Below, piece after piece: positions 1 through 7,943 of a stretch of DNA of 36,799 bases (position 1 is the first letter of the stretch; every line of letters starts with the position of its first letter). Origin of the DNA: Desulfuromonas sp. (GTDB lineage Bacteria; Desulfobacterota; Desulfuromonadia; Desulfuromonadales; UBA2294); NCBI GenBank assembly GCA_002868925.1, contig PKTZ01000146.1:1-36799 (forward strand), in the 5' to 3' direction. The translations under genes were made by a program, and so were the position numbers. Below the pieces are notes generated by a model. The model was not told the origin of the DNA and did no database searches. It worked only from the letters and a program-made list of their open reading frames with translations.

Positions 1-987
1 AACCAGAACCGCATCCGCAGTCTCAACAACAACGTGATCCTTCAATCCGACCGTTGCGACCAGTCTGCTTTCGGCATGCACCAGGCATCCTTCGCTATCG
101 TCGATGAAAACATCGCCTTGAACGACATTCCCTTTAGCATCCTGCTCATTCGCCTCCCATAATGAAGACCAGGAACCGACATCACTCCATCCGGCATCAA
201 GGGGAATGACTGCAGCCATATCCGTCTTTTCCATAACCGCATAGTCAATCGAATCTTTCGGACAAGCGCTGAAGGATTCTTTTTCAAGCCGAAAAAAATC
301 AAGATCAGCTGTAATAGACGTGAAAGCATTTCGGCAGGCGTCGATCATTTCCGGATTGAATTTCTCCAACTGATGAAGGTAGAGAGAAGCCCGAAACATG
401 AACATGCCGCTGTTCCACAAGTAGTTCCCATCGGCAAGGTAACTTTCTGCGGTCGCAAGATCCGGTTTTTCGACAAACCGCTCAACTTCGAAACCACCAT
501 CCTCTAGCCCTATACCTGACTTGATGTAGCCGTATCCAGTTTCCGGCAAGTCGGGGACAACGCCAAAGGTGACAAGATGATCTTTGACCAGTCGGGACCC
601 AGCAGAGACAATCTTTTGAAAAACATCTTTATTCTTAATGACATGATCTGCCGGCAGCACTAACAGAATCGGGTCTTTGCCATCCCGCATTGCCTGCATG
701 GCAGCTACAGCAACCGCCGGCGCCGTATTTCTTCCGATTGGCTCCAGGATGATAGCCGAAGGTATTTTATTGATCGCCCGTAATTGTTCGGCAACCATGA
801 ACCGGTGCTCTTCATTACAAACAACGACCGCGTCCTCCAGTTCGGCAATTCCGTCGAGACGCAGAACCGTGTCCTGCAGCATGGTTCGCTCTCCGACCAA
901 TGGAAGCAACTGTTTAGGATAAAGTTCTCGGGACAACGGCCAGAGCCGGGTTCCGGCCCCTCCGGAGAGGATAACGGGTAAAATCAT
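1..987 (-). CDS. manC: Mannose-1-phosphate guanylyltransferase, 3' end outside window
   Basis: Makes GDP-mannose from mannose-1-phosphate and GTP in the cytoplasm, for LPS or capsule sugars. Reading the minus strand from ATG at 987 gives 329 open codons to the window edge with no stop, so the C-terminal part is missing. The N-terminus has the nucleotidyltransferase signature GGAGTRLWPLSR (about residues 9-20), followed by LVLPADH and later the FVEKPD sugar-phosphate motif. The visible part corresponds to the nucleotidyltransferase domain of the ManC family, which is usually about 350 residues alone or about 470 when fused to a type II phosphomannose isomerase cupin. Whether the cupin is present cannot be seen. 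It lies 20 bp downstream of gmhB and is probably the last visible gene of the gmhA-hldE-gmhB run. The family call is firm; full length is unknown. Confidence 0.93.
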   Translation of the reverse strand, partial: MILPVILSGGAGTRLWPLSRELYPKQLLPLVGERTMLQDTVLRLDGIAELEDAVVVCNEEHRFMVAEQLRAINKIPSAIILEPIGRNTAPAVAVAAMQAMRDGKDPILLVLPADHVIKNKDVFQKIVSAGSRLVKDHLVTFGVVPDLPETGYGYIKSGIGLEDGGFEVERFVEKPDLATAESYLADGNYLWNSGMFMFRASLYLHQLEKFNPEMIDACRNAFTSITADLDFFRLEKESFSACPKDSIDYAVMEKTDMAAVIPLDAGWSDVGSWSSLWEANEQDAKGNVVQGDVFIDDSEGCLVHAESRLVATVGLKDHVVVETADAVLV

Positions 988-1007
988 AAAAAATCCGACC
1001 TATTCAT

Positions 1008-1604
1008 TTAATTAGTTGTGTATTGAGTAATAATTTCTTTGACTGCGCCGAAAATATCAGAAGCAATCAAGGAGTCGGGATAAAGGGCAAGAACATTATC
1101 TGCGTCTCCGTAACCCGTTTCAACCAGAATACTCCGGCAACCGGCCCTCCCCCCGGCTTCGATATCGGCTGCCTTGTCACCAACCATCCAGGAGTGTTTG
1201 AGGTCGACGCCCATATCTTCTGCCGCCTGCAACAGCATTCCGGGGTTCCCCTTGCGGCAATCGCATTCCAGCAGGTACTCCCCTTCACCTTCGGTCGGAT
1301 GGTGCGGACAGACATAAAAGGCATCAATAGAGGTATCGTACCTTTTCAACTCATCCTGAATATGTGTATGCAGTCTGTCGACATCTTCGAGAGAATAGTA
1401 CCCCCGGGCAACCCCTGACTGGTTGGTCACGACCACTATTAAAAAACCGGCATCCTTCAGTCGCTTGATCGCCTCCGGTGCACCGGGGATAAATTCGAAA
1501 TCCTCGATCCGGTAAAGATAGTTCTTCTCAACGTTGATCGTGCCGTCCCTATCTAAAAAAACAGCTGGCTTCAGGGGCCGACTGTTTACTTCAGTCGTTC
1601 CCAT
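1008..1604 (-). CDS. gmhB: D-glycero-beta-D-manno-heptose-1,7-bisphosphate 7-phosphatase
   Basis: Removes the 7-phosphate of heptose bisphosphate in ADP-heptose synthesis for LPS inner core; cytoplasmic HAD-family enzyme. The 198-residue protein begins its domain with FLDRDGTIN (HAD motif I, the two catalytic Asp). It has VVTNQSG (motif II) and the zinc-binding stretch CPHHP...CDCRKGNPG that is typical of GmhB. The downstream MVGDKAADIEAG matches the last HAD motif. The ATG at 1604 lies inside the end of hldE, with an overlap of 14 bases, so translation is probably coupled. The length is close to the usual 180-190 residues. It sits between hldE and manC, completing three of the four steps from sedoheptulose-7-phosphate. 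The final epimerase hldD is not in the window. Confidence 0.95.
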   Translation of the reverse strand: MGTTEVNSRPLKPAVFLDRDGTINVEKNYLYRIEDFEFIPGAPEAIKRLKDAGFLIVVVTNQSGVARGYYSLEDVDRLHTHIQDELKRYDTSIDAFYVCPHHPTEGEGEYLLECDCRKGNPGMLLQAAEDMGVDLKHSWMVGDKAADIEAGGRAGCRSILVETGYGDADNVLALYPDSLIASDIFGAVKEIITQYTTN

Positions 1605-3063
1605 ATTGATCCAGAATCTTTTTGATGATGTTGGTCGTCGACTTGCCCTCTTCGAATCTCACTAGTTCGACCCGACCGCCGTACGATTCGACGACATCCC
1701 GTCCAACGACATCCTCAATGACGTAATCTTCACCCTTGGCCAAGACATCAGGCTTGATTGTGGAAATTAAGTCGTAAGGGGTATCTTCATCAAACAGAAC
1801 AACGTGGTCAATACAATCGAGAGCTGCAAGGATATGGGCACGTTCTTTTTCGCAAATGAGCGGTCGATTTGGCCCTTTGAGTCGCCGGATCGAATCGTCC
1901 GAGTTGAGCCCAAGAACCAGACAATCTCCCAACTTTCGTGCTTTTTGCAGATACTTGACATGCCCGACGTGCAAAAGGTCGAAACAACCGTTGGTAAACA
2001 CGATTTTCCGTCCGGCTTTGCGTTCTCGATCCAGAGCATCGAGTAATAGTGGAAGATTTTTGATTTTACTGTCGCTGTCTGCATGATGTTTCCCGGCGAC
2101 AGCGAGGATTTCGTCCGGAGTGACGGTCGACGCTCCGACTTTGCCGACAACAATTCCAGCAGCGATATTGGCCATCCAAGCGGAATCAGCAATCGAAAGC
2201 CCTAACGCAAGTCCAACACCAAGAATAGCCATTACGGTGTCTCCGGCCCCGGTCACATCATAGACTTCGCGGGCTTCAGCAGGCAAATGAACAACAGCAG
2301 CATCCTTTGAAAAGACACTGATCCCCTCCTCGCTTCTCGTCAAGGCCAAATATTCCAGTTGAAGCTCGCCCACCAGACTCTGTCCAATTCTCCGAACCTC
2401 GTCCTCAGTATCCAAACCACTTCCTGAGGCAATTTTTAATTCTTTCCTGTTCGGTGTCAGAAGAGTCGCACCGCGATATTTGGAGAAATCCTCTCCCTTG
2501 GGATCGACAATAACCGGGATGCCATTTTTTCTGCCCAGTTGAATCGTTTCAACCAGGACATCATCTGTCAGGACACCTTTTTGATAATCTGAAATCAGAA
2601 TCAAATCGACTTCTTTTGACATTTTCTTAATGAAATCGATCAGGCGTTTTGCCGATGCATTACTTATCGATTCGCGACTTTCACTGTCTACCCTTACAAT
2701 CTGCTGGTTGTTGGCCAGAATACGGGTTTTACGGCTCGTCAGCCGGTTATTTTCAGTCAGAACCCCCTGGTCATTCAATTCGCGAAAAGCCAGCCGGTTC
2801 CGGAGCAAATCGGCATTTTCATCAGCACCGATCACACTGGCGACCTGAACCTGGCAACCAAGAGCACGTAAATTATTAACAACATTTCCAGCGCCGCCAA
2901 GACGTAAATCGCTTCTCTTTAAATCGACAACCTGGACAGGCGCTTCCGGAGAAATTCGTTCAACACTTCCCCACAGATACTCATCAAGCATCAAATCGCC
3001 AACGACAAGAGTCCTGAGCTTGGGTAGTTTTTCAATAAAACTATTGAGTAAATTCAGGTCCAC
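1591..3063 (-). CDS. hldE: Bifunctional heptose 7-phosphate kinase / heptose 1-phosphate adenylyltransferase
   Basis: Phosphorylates heptose-7-phosphate at C1 and, after GmhB acts, adds AMP to give ADP-heptose for LPS core. The 490-residue protein has an N-terminal PfkB/ribokinase domain (about 1-320) with LGGAGNVVNNL near residue 56 and the catalytic GAGDT motif near 272. The C-terminal cytidylyltransferase-fold domain has TNGCFDLLHVGH (HxGH nucleotide binding) near 357. This is the full two-domain architecture seen in E. coli HldE, at the usual length of about 480. The start is GTG at 3063, directly after the gmhA TAG. A purine-rich AGGGGGAAG just before it, inside the gmhA end, serves as ribosome-binding site. 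The gene overlaps gmhB by 14 bases. Confidence 0.96.
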   Translation of the reverse strand: MDLNLLNSFIEKLPKLRTLVVGDLMLDEYLWGSVERISPEAPVQVVDLKRSDLRLGGAGNVVNNLRALGCQVQVASVIGADENADLLRNRLAFRELNDQGVLTENNRLTSRKTRILANNQQIVRVDSESRESISNASAKRLIDFIKKMSKEVDLILISDYQKGVLTDDVLVETIQLGRKNGIPVIVDPKGEDFSKYRGATLLTPNRKELKIASGSGLDTEDEVRRIGQSLVGELQLEYLALTRSEEGISVFSKDAAVVHLPAEAREVYDVTGAGDTVMAILGVGLALGLSIADSAWMANIAAGIVVGKVGASTVTPDEILAVAGKHHADSDSKIKNLPLLLDALDRERKAGRKIVFTNGCFDLLHVGHVKYLQKARKLGDCLVLGLNSDDSIRRLKGPNRPLICEKERAHILAALDCIDHVVLFDEDTPYDLISTIKPDVLAKGEDYVIEDVVGRDVVESYGGRVELVRFEEGKSTTNIIKKILDQYGND

Positions 3064-3636
3064 CTACTTCCCCCTCATACTGTCTTCGATTAAGCCACAC
3101 AATATATGGATAATTGCCCCATGGACATCCTGCACAAGTGGTGTCTCGCTATTTTGGATGATAAGGGCATGATCGACATCCATAGCCAATTTCCCTCCAT
3201 CTTTTCCAAGCAAGCCGAATGTCCTGCAACCGATTTTCTTGCCGGTTTTAACAGCGTTTATGATGTTTTGCGAATTCCCACTGGTCGAGATACAGAAAAG
3301 GACATCTTCTTTACCTGCCAATGCTTCAACCTGGCGGCTGAAAATTTCATCGAAACCGAAATCGTTGCCGACCGCCGTTAAGATGGAGGTATCTGTACTG
3401 AGCGCAATAGCCGCGATTGCGCCTCTATCTTTGAGATATCGTCCAACCAGTTCAGCAGAAAAATGCTGAGCATCGGCCGCCGAACCGCCGTTGCCCATAA
3501 CCAGAATTTTCCTGCCAGAGCGCAGCGCTTCAATCAATATTGTTGCTGCCTGGTTGATATCCTCAACCATCTGCTGTTCAACTAATCGAAACAGTTCGAT
3601 ATGCCGGTTAAAGTAGCTTTTAATTTTCTCATCCAT
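3064..3636 (-). CDS. gmhA: Phosphoheptose (sedoheptulose 7-phosphate) isomerase
   Basis: Converts sedoheptulose-7-phosphate to D-glycero-D-manno-heptose-7-phosphate, the first step of ADP-heptose synthesis. The 190-residue SIS-domain protein carries ILVMGNGGSAADAQHFSAEL around residues 44-63, the GmhA signature, and CISTSGNSQNI around 115-125 in the second phosphosugar-binding loop. The Asp/His region VQDVHGAIIHIL near the C-terminus matches the zinc/active-site part of the family. Length fits the usual 190-195. The ATG at 3636 follows AAAGG about nine bases upstream. It appears to lead the gmhA-hldE-gmhB-manC run. The 203-bp gap upstream (3637-3839) is AT-rich and contains an inverted repeat that may hold control elements. 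Confidence 0.96.
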   Translation of the reverse strand: MDEKIKSYFNRHIELFRLVEQQMVEDINQAATILIEALRSGRKILVMGNGGSAADAQHFSAELVGRYLKDRGAIAAIALSTDTSILTAVGNDFGFDEIFSRQVEALAGKEDVLFCISTSGNSQNIINAVKTGKKIGCRTFGLLGKDGGKLAMDVDHALIIQNSETPLVQDVHGAIIHILCGLIEDSMRGK

Positions 3637-3697
3637 ACTGAGATACCTTTAAATCATCATTACATAAGTTCCCTATCAATTGGGAAGCACGCCAAAT

Positions 3698-3759
3698 GTC
3701 TTGAATTTAAGTTTTAAATACTATCAGAATAAGTATGAAAATTTAACAAAATTCAAGAC
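3698..3759. repeat. AT-rich inverted repeat upstream of gmhA
   Basis: An 11-bp arm GTCTTGAATTT at 3698-3708 is repeated in perfect inverse at 3749-3759. The inner parts pair imperfectly, and the centre is near 3728. A further copy of the core GAATTCAAG lies just outside at 3765-3773. The element lies 62-123 bases upstream of gmhA and downstream of kdkA. It lacks a GC stem and T-run, so it is not a typical intrinsic terminator. An operator or a weak terminator is possible; function unknown. Confidence 0.5.
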
Positions 3760-3808
3760 CTAGGGAATTCAAGCAATAATGAGGAGGTGTTGAAATATCA
3801 ACGGAAAC

Positions 3809-3837
3809 ATTATAGAGAAGAACTTAACAGTTCGAGA
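3809..3837 (-). promoter_or_regulatory. Possible promoter for gmhA operon (weak)
   Basis: Reading the minus strand, a perfect TATAAT lies at 3814-3809, 173 bases before the gmhA start, in the only sizeable gap of this block. The -35 region at a 17-base spacing (TCTCGA) matches the consensus at only two of six positions, so this would need an activator or is a chance match in AT-rich DNA. Confidence 0.25.
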
Positions 3838-3839
3838 CA

Positions 3840-4589
3840 TCAAAACATGTCTGTGTATCCTTCATGCAAGTATTGCCAGTCGCGTTCTTCGAAACAGAAA
3901 TAATCGCATTGTCCCAGTAATTTCATAAAGGACCTATGGAGTCGATTGAGGTTGGCCTGCATCCATCCACCCTCATGACGTATCTCCCCCCGATCGAAAT
4001 CAATTAAATAAAATAAACGATCTTCATTCATCAGAATGTTATGTGCGTTCAGGTCGGCATGAAAGACCCCTTTAGCGTGAAACCGGGCAATCAAGCGTCC
4101 CATTGCCAACCAATCCTCTCTGTCCAAAGGTTTTTGGCTCAACCACTCCGCGACTGTTTTTGTTTCTGGCAGTAATTCGGTGATCAAGTCGGCCTGGTAG
4201 AACCCGGTGCTACGATGAACTGCTGCCGCGACAGGGCGCGGTACCGGCATCCCCTCTTTGTAGAGTTTGTGCAAAAGACGCCATTCTCTCCAGGAGCGGC
4301 TTCCTTCAGAAGAAAATCCTAAATATTGGTCATTCAGGACTTTACCGACCAGCCCTCCTCGGCGATAATGGCGCAGCACCCAGGCTCCGTTCTGGGAACG
4401 AATAATAAAGCTGGATCCACGCCCGCCGGCCGTTTCCTCCACAACACCTTGACGCCGCAGGGATTCAACGCTAAAAAGGTCTACTGTCGGCTTACTGACG
4501 GTCGCCGCATCGAATAGAATATGGCTTCGGCCTTCAATCTTGATTTGAGGTTCAATCTGTAATGACAATTTCGCTTCCTTCTTCACCAC
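3840..4589 (-). CDS. kdkA: 3-deoxy-D-manno-octulosonic acid (Kdo) kinase
   Basis: Predicted to phosphorylate Kdo of the LPS inner core using ATP at the inner face of the cytoplasmic membrane. The 249-residue protein has the Kdo/WaaP kinase-family pattern: GRGSSFII as nucleotide loop, RHYRRGGLVGK, then the catalytic loop HADLNAHNIL near residues 177-186 and metal-binding LIDFDRGEI near 195-203. Length fits KdkA (about 240). The longest start is GTG at 4589, which has no clear ribosome-binding site. A TTG at 4568 is preceded by AAGAAGGAAG at good spacing and may be the true start. The gene is divergent from the heptosyltransferase, and their 5' ends overlap. Context with heptose and Kdo genes fits inner-core modification. 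Confidence 0.88.
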   Translation of the reverse strand: MVKKEAKLSLQIEPQIKIEGRSHILFDAATVSKPTVDLFSVESLRRQGVVEETAGGRGSSFIIRSQNGAWVLRHYRRGGLVGKVLNDQYLGFSSEGSRSWREWRLLHKLYKEGMPVPRPVAAAVHRSTGFYQADLITELLPETKTVAEWLSQKPLDREDWLAMGRLIARFHAKGVFHADLNAHNILMNEDRLFYLIDFDRGEIRHEGGWMQANLNRLHRSFMKLLGQCDYFCFEERDWQYLHEGYTDMF

Positions 4590-5626
4590 AAAACATCTGC
4601 ATTTTACGCCTTTCAGCGATAGGCGATGTTACCCATGTCCTTCCGGCACTACGGACGCTGCAAAAAGCCTGGCCGGAGTGCAACATTACCTGGATTATCG
4701 GCAAGACCGAATATGCCTTGGTCGGCGACATCCCCGATGTGGAGTTTATTCTCTTTGACAAAAGCCGGGGGGTCAAGGCTTATCTGCAACTGGCCAAAGA
4801 ACTTAAAGGGAGAGAGTTCGATATCCTGCTACACATGCAGGTTGCACTGCGCGCCAGCCTGGCCAGCCTGGTGGTTAACGCACCGATTAAACTGGGTTTC
4901 GATCTTGGTCGTTCACGTAATGGCCAATCATTCTTCGTTAATCACCGAATCGCGTGTATCGAACACCAACATGTCCTTGATGGATTCCTGGAATTCCCAA
5001 AGGCGCTTGGGCTCACTGAGCCGGTTCTCTCTTGGGACATTCCGATCCCTGATGCGGCCCAAACTTTTGCCACCAATACCCTTCCTCAAGACAAGCCGAT
5101 ACTGGCCATCAACCCCTGCACCAGTAACCGTTCTCGAAACTGGCGTAACTGGAGCGTAGAGAATTACGCGTCAGTGATCGATTTTGCCGCGCAAAACTTT
5201 GGGGTGGCAACAGTTCTGACCGGAGGCCCATCAAAACAGGAGATCGATTATGCCGCTGCCATAACAAAAAAAGCGCTAGCCCCATGTATCGATCTCGTTG
5301 GCAAAACAAATCTGAAGGAACTTCTTGCCGTGCTGGAACAAGCGACGGTGATGATTTCTCCTGATACTGGCCCCGCCCACATGGCCAACGCCGTCGACAC
5401 CCCGGTCATCGGCCTTTACGCCAGCTCAAACCCATATCGCACCGGGCCTTACAACTCGCTTGATATCACGGCCAACAAATATCCGGAAGCCATACTGGAT
5501 GAATTTGGAAAAACAGTCAATGAAGTACGCTGGGGGCAACGGGTTCGTAACCCGGAAGTAATGTCGTTGATCAGGGTTGAAGAGGTCAAAAAGTCATTGA
5601 GGACCGTCGTTGAGGAAAATCAATAA
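4562..5626 (+). CDS. Glycosyltransferase family 9, LPS heptosyltransferase (WaaC-like)
   Basis: Predicted to transfer L-glycero-D-manno-heptose from ADP-heptose to the LPS inner core. The 354-residue GT-B protein begins with ICILRLSAIGDVTHVLPAL, the family-9 N-terminal signature. It has LAINPCTSNRSRNWR near residue 180, VLTGGPSKQE in the nucleotide-binding half, and the family hallmark ISPDTGPAHMANA with PVIGLYASSNP. It reads closer to heptosyltransferase I (WaaC) than to WaaF, but this cannot be settled by eye. It is the only plus-strand gene. Its ATG at 4562 overlaps the divergent kdkA start, and its stop is 6 bases from the convergent UDP-xylose synthase stop. The ribosome-binding site is weak (TGAGG about 12 bases upstream). 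Confidence 0.9.
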   Translation: MTISLPSSPQNICILRLSAIGDVTHVLPALRTLQKAWPECNITWIIGKTEYALVGDIPDVEFILFDKSRGVKAYLQLAKELKGREFDILLHMQVALRASLASLVVNAPIKLGFDLGRSRNGQSFFVNHRIACIEHQHVLDGFLEFPKALGLTEPVLSWDIPIPDAAQTFATNTLPQDKPILAINPCTSNRSRNWRNWSVENYASVIDFAAQNFGVATVLTGGPSKQEIDYAAAITKKALAPCIDLVGKTNLKELLAVLEQATVMISPDTGPAHMANAVDTPVIGLYASSNPYRTGPYNSLDITANKYPEAILDEFGKTVNEVRWGQRVRNPEVMSLIRVEEVKKSLRTVVEENQ

Positions 5627-5632
5627 CCTTTA

Positions 5633-6580
5633 TTATGTGAAATCGGAGAAATAAGCTATCGTTTTCGCCAGCCCGTCCTGCAGTTGAACCGTTGGCTTCC
5701 AATCGAGGATGCTTCCGGCAAGAGAAAGGTCCGGTTGCCGCTTCTTCGGATCGTCTTCGGGTAACGGCTTGAAAATTATCTCCGATTTTGAATGAGTCAA
5801 TTCAACAACTTTTTCTGCTAATTCCAGCATCGTAAATTCACCGTTATTCCCTAGATTGATGGGACCGGTCACTTCATCCGGTGAATTCATCAGCCGAACT
5901 AGCCCCTCAACCAGGTCATCGACATAACAGAAGGAACGGGTCTGCTTGCCGTCTCCGTAAATCGTAATCGGCACTCCCTTTAACGACTGCATAATAAAGT
6001 TGGAAACGACACGACCATCATTCGGGTGCATGCGGGGGCCGTAAGTATTGAAGATGCGGGCTACTTTAATTTTAAGATTATGCTGACGGTAATAATCAAA
6101 AAAGAGGGTCTCAGCACAGCGTTTCCCCTCATCATAACAAGCGCGGGAACCGATCGGGTTGACCCGCCCCCAGTATTCCTCTTTTTGGGGATGAACTTCC
6201 GGATCACCGTAAACCTCACTGGTAGATGCCTGTAATATCTTTGCCTTGACCCGCTTAGCCAAGCCGAGCATGTTGATCGCACCATGGACGCTGGTCTTGG
6301 TGGTTTGAACCGGGTCAAACTGGTAATGGATCGGCGACGCCGGACAGGCGAGATTGTAGATCTCGTCTACCTCGACATAAAGAGGAAAGGTCACGTCATG
6401 CCGCATCAATTCGAAAAAGGGGTTATCGAGAAGATGTCTGACATTATCCTTGCCACCGGAAAAGAAGTTGTCGACACAGAGGACTTCATTGCCTTCACTG
6501 ACTAGCTTATCGCATAGATGTGATCCAATGAATCCTGCGCCGCCGGTGATCAGAATTTTCTTTCGCGCATGTTTCCCCAT
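5633..6580 (-). CDS. uxs: UDP-glucuronate decarboxylase (UDP-xylose synthase)
   Basis: Oxidatively decarboxylates UDP-glucuronate to UDP-xylose with bound NAD+; supplies xylose or a derived pentose for surface glycan. The 315-residue short-chain dehydrogenase/reductase has the Rossmann motif GGAGFIGSH (about 13-21), VDNFFSG, the very characteristic [13 protein letters not shown] near 75-87, TSEVYGDP and the catalytic YDEGK (YxxxK) near 148-152. FNTYGPRM follows. These match the UXS/SUD family closely. It lies 19 bases downstream of ugd, whose product UDP-glucuronate is its substrate, so the two form a pathway pair. That ugd is interrupted by a TGA, so the supply of substrate is in question. 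Confidence 0.95.
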   Translation of the reverse strand: MGKHARKKILITGGAGFIGSHLCDKLVSEGNEVLCVDNFFSGGKDNVRHLLDNPFFELMRHDVTFPLYVEVDEIYNLACPASPIHYQFDPVQTTKTSVHGAINMLGLAKRVKAKILQASTSEVYGDPEVHPQKEEYWGRVNPIGSRACYDEGKRCAETLFFDYYRQHNLKIKVARIFNTYGPRMHPNDGRVVSNFIMQSLKGVPITIYGDGKQTRSFCYVDDLVEGLVRLMNSPDEVTGPINLGNNGEFTMLELAEKVVELTHSKSEIIFKPLPEDDPKKRQPDLSLAGSILDWKPTVQLQDGLAKTIAYFSDFT

Positions 6581-6599
6581 CGGTTAATAAGCTGAGCAA

Positions 6600-7940
6600 T
6601 CAGTCATTGTAGATTGAACACCCGCGTCCGATGCCGTAATAAGTAAAACCGTACTGTTCAATAAACAATGGATCATAGAGATTGCGCCCGTCAAAAATAA
6701 CCGGAGATTTCAATTCTTGTTTTATTTCATCGAAATCGGGGCTACGGAAGGACTTCCATTCGGTCACAACAACAAGTGCATCGGCGTTTTGCAAAGCATC
6801 CTCGGCAGACTCGCACAGTGCCAAGCCTTCTCTGGAACCGTAAATCCGCCCCGTCTCCTCCATAGCCTGTGGATCGTAAGCTTGCACCCTAGCCCCAGCA
6901 TCCCACAGGGCCTCCATCAACACCCGACTGGGTGCTTCGCGCATATCATCGGTGTTCGGTTTGAAAGAAAGCCCCCAGATGGCGAACGTCTTGCCCCGCA
7001 AATCACCACCATAGTGTTTACCGATTTTCTCGAACAGCACTGATTTCTGGCGGAGATTAACATTTTCAACTGCTTCCAATAACTCGGCATCATAACCTGC
7101 TTGGACAGCGGTACGGCCGAGTGCCTGCACATCCTTGGGGAAACACGATCCACCGTAGCCGGCGCCGGGGTAAATAAAGGAATAACCGATGCGGGAATCA
7201 GAACCGATTCCCTGCCGCACCGACTCGATATCGGCTCCGACCCTCTCGGCGATGTTGGCCAGTTCGTTCATGAAACTGATCTTGGTCGCCAGCATAGCGT
7301 TGGCCGCATACTTGGTCAATTCCGCCGAACGCACATCCATCACGATCATACGATCATGATTCCGGTTAAAGGGCGCATATAGCGACTTTAACAATTCAGC
7401 TGTGCGCGGGTTGTCCGTGCCGACCACAATTCGATCCGGCTTCATAAAGTCACCGATAGCATCCCCTTCTTTCAGGAATTCCGGATTCGAAACAACATCG
7501 AACTCATGAGATACACCACGTTTCTCGAGTTCCTCCGCTATTGCCATACTCACCTTGTCGGCGGTGCCGACCGGCACAGTCGATTTATCAATGACTATTC
7601 GATATTCATTGAGACGCTCGCCGATGCTCTTGGCTACGGAAAGAACATACTGCAAGTCAGCGGAGCCATCTTCGTCAGGAGGGGTCCCGACCGCGATAAA
7701 CTGGAACAGTCAGTGTGACACCCCGGCATCGATGTCCGTCGTAAATGAGATGCGCCCCGCTTCCCGGTTGGTCGCAATTAATTTTTCGAGTCCGGGTTCA
7801 TAAATCGGGACCTGACCATTGTTCAGTCGCTCAATTTTGCCAGCATCGATATCGACGCACATTACATCGTTGCCGGCATCAGCCAAACACGCTCCGGTAA
7901 CAAGGCCAACGTATCCTGAACCAAAAATAGTTATTTTCAT
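6600..7940 (-). pseudogene. ugd: UDP-glucose 6-dehydrogenase interrupted by an in-frame TGA
   Basis: Would oxidise UDP-glucose to UDP-glucuronate with two NAD+. Read as one frame from ATG 7940 to the stop at 6600, it encodes 446 residues with a single TGA at codon 77 (7712-7710). The N-terminal 76 residues carry [10 protein letters not shown] (Rossmann, about 7-16) and IYEPGLE. The frame resumes with [15 protein letters not shown], then [18 protein letters not shown], the catalytic-Cys motif GGSCFPKD (Cys near 266) and [16 protein letters not shown]. In homologues I know, the residue after the His at this point is Gly (GGA is one base from TGA). No frameshift is needed and nothing else is damaged. 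The start has a good AAAGGGAT ribosome-binding site overlapping the upstream stop. Options are recent inactivation, a base-call error, or readthrough. Confidence 0.85.
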
Positions 7941-7943
7941 TAT

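Noticed and set aside
42-329. Minus-strand 95-codon frame near the left edge
   Set aside because: It is out of frame with manC, which is open and full of family motifs over the whole stretch from 987 to 1.
3790-3903. Plus-strand 37-codon frame with a GAGGAGG upstream of a TTG, containing CKYC
   Set aside because: It overlaps the 3' end of kdkA in antisense, the spacing to the TTG is too short, and there is no recognisable protein family.
7660-7712. Selenocysteine reading of the ugd TGA, or a code in which TGA means Gly
   Set aside because: I see no convincing bacterial SECIS hairpin just downstream, and homologues have Gly rather than Cys here. Other genes in the window (waaA, legC, lnt, corC) end in TGA at sensible places, and RF2, which reads TGA as stop, is encoded here.
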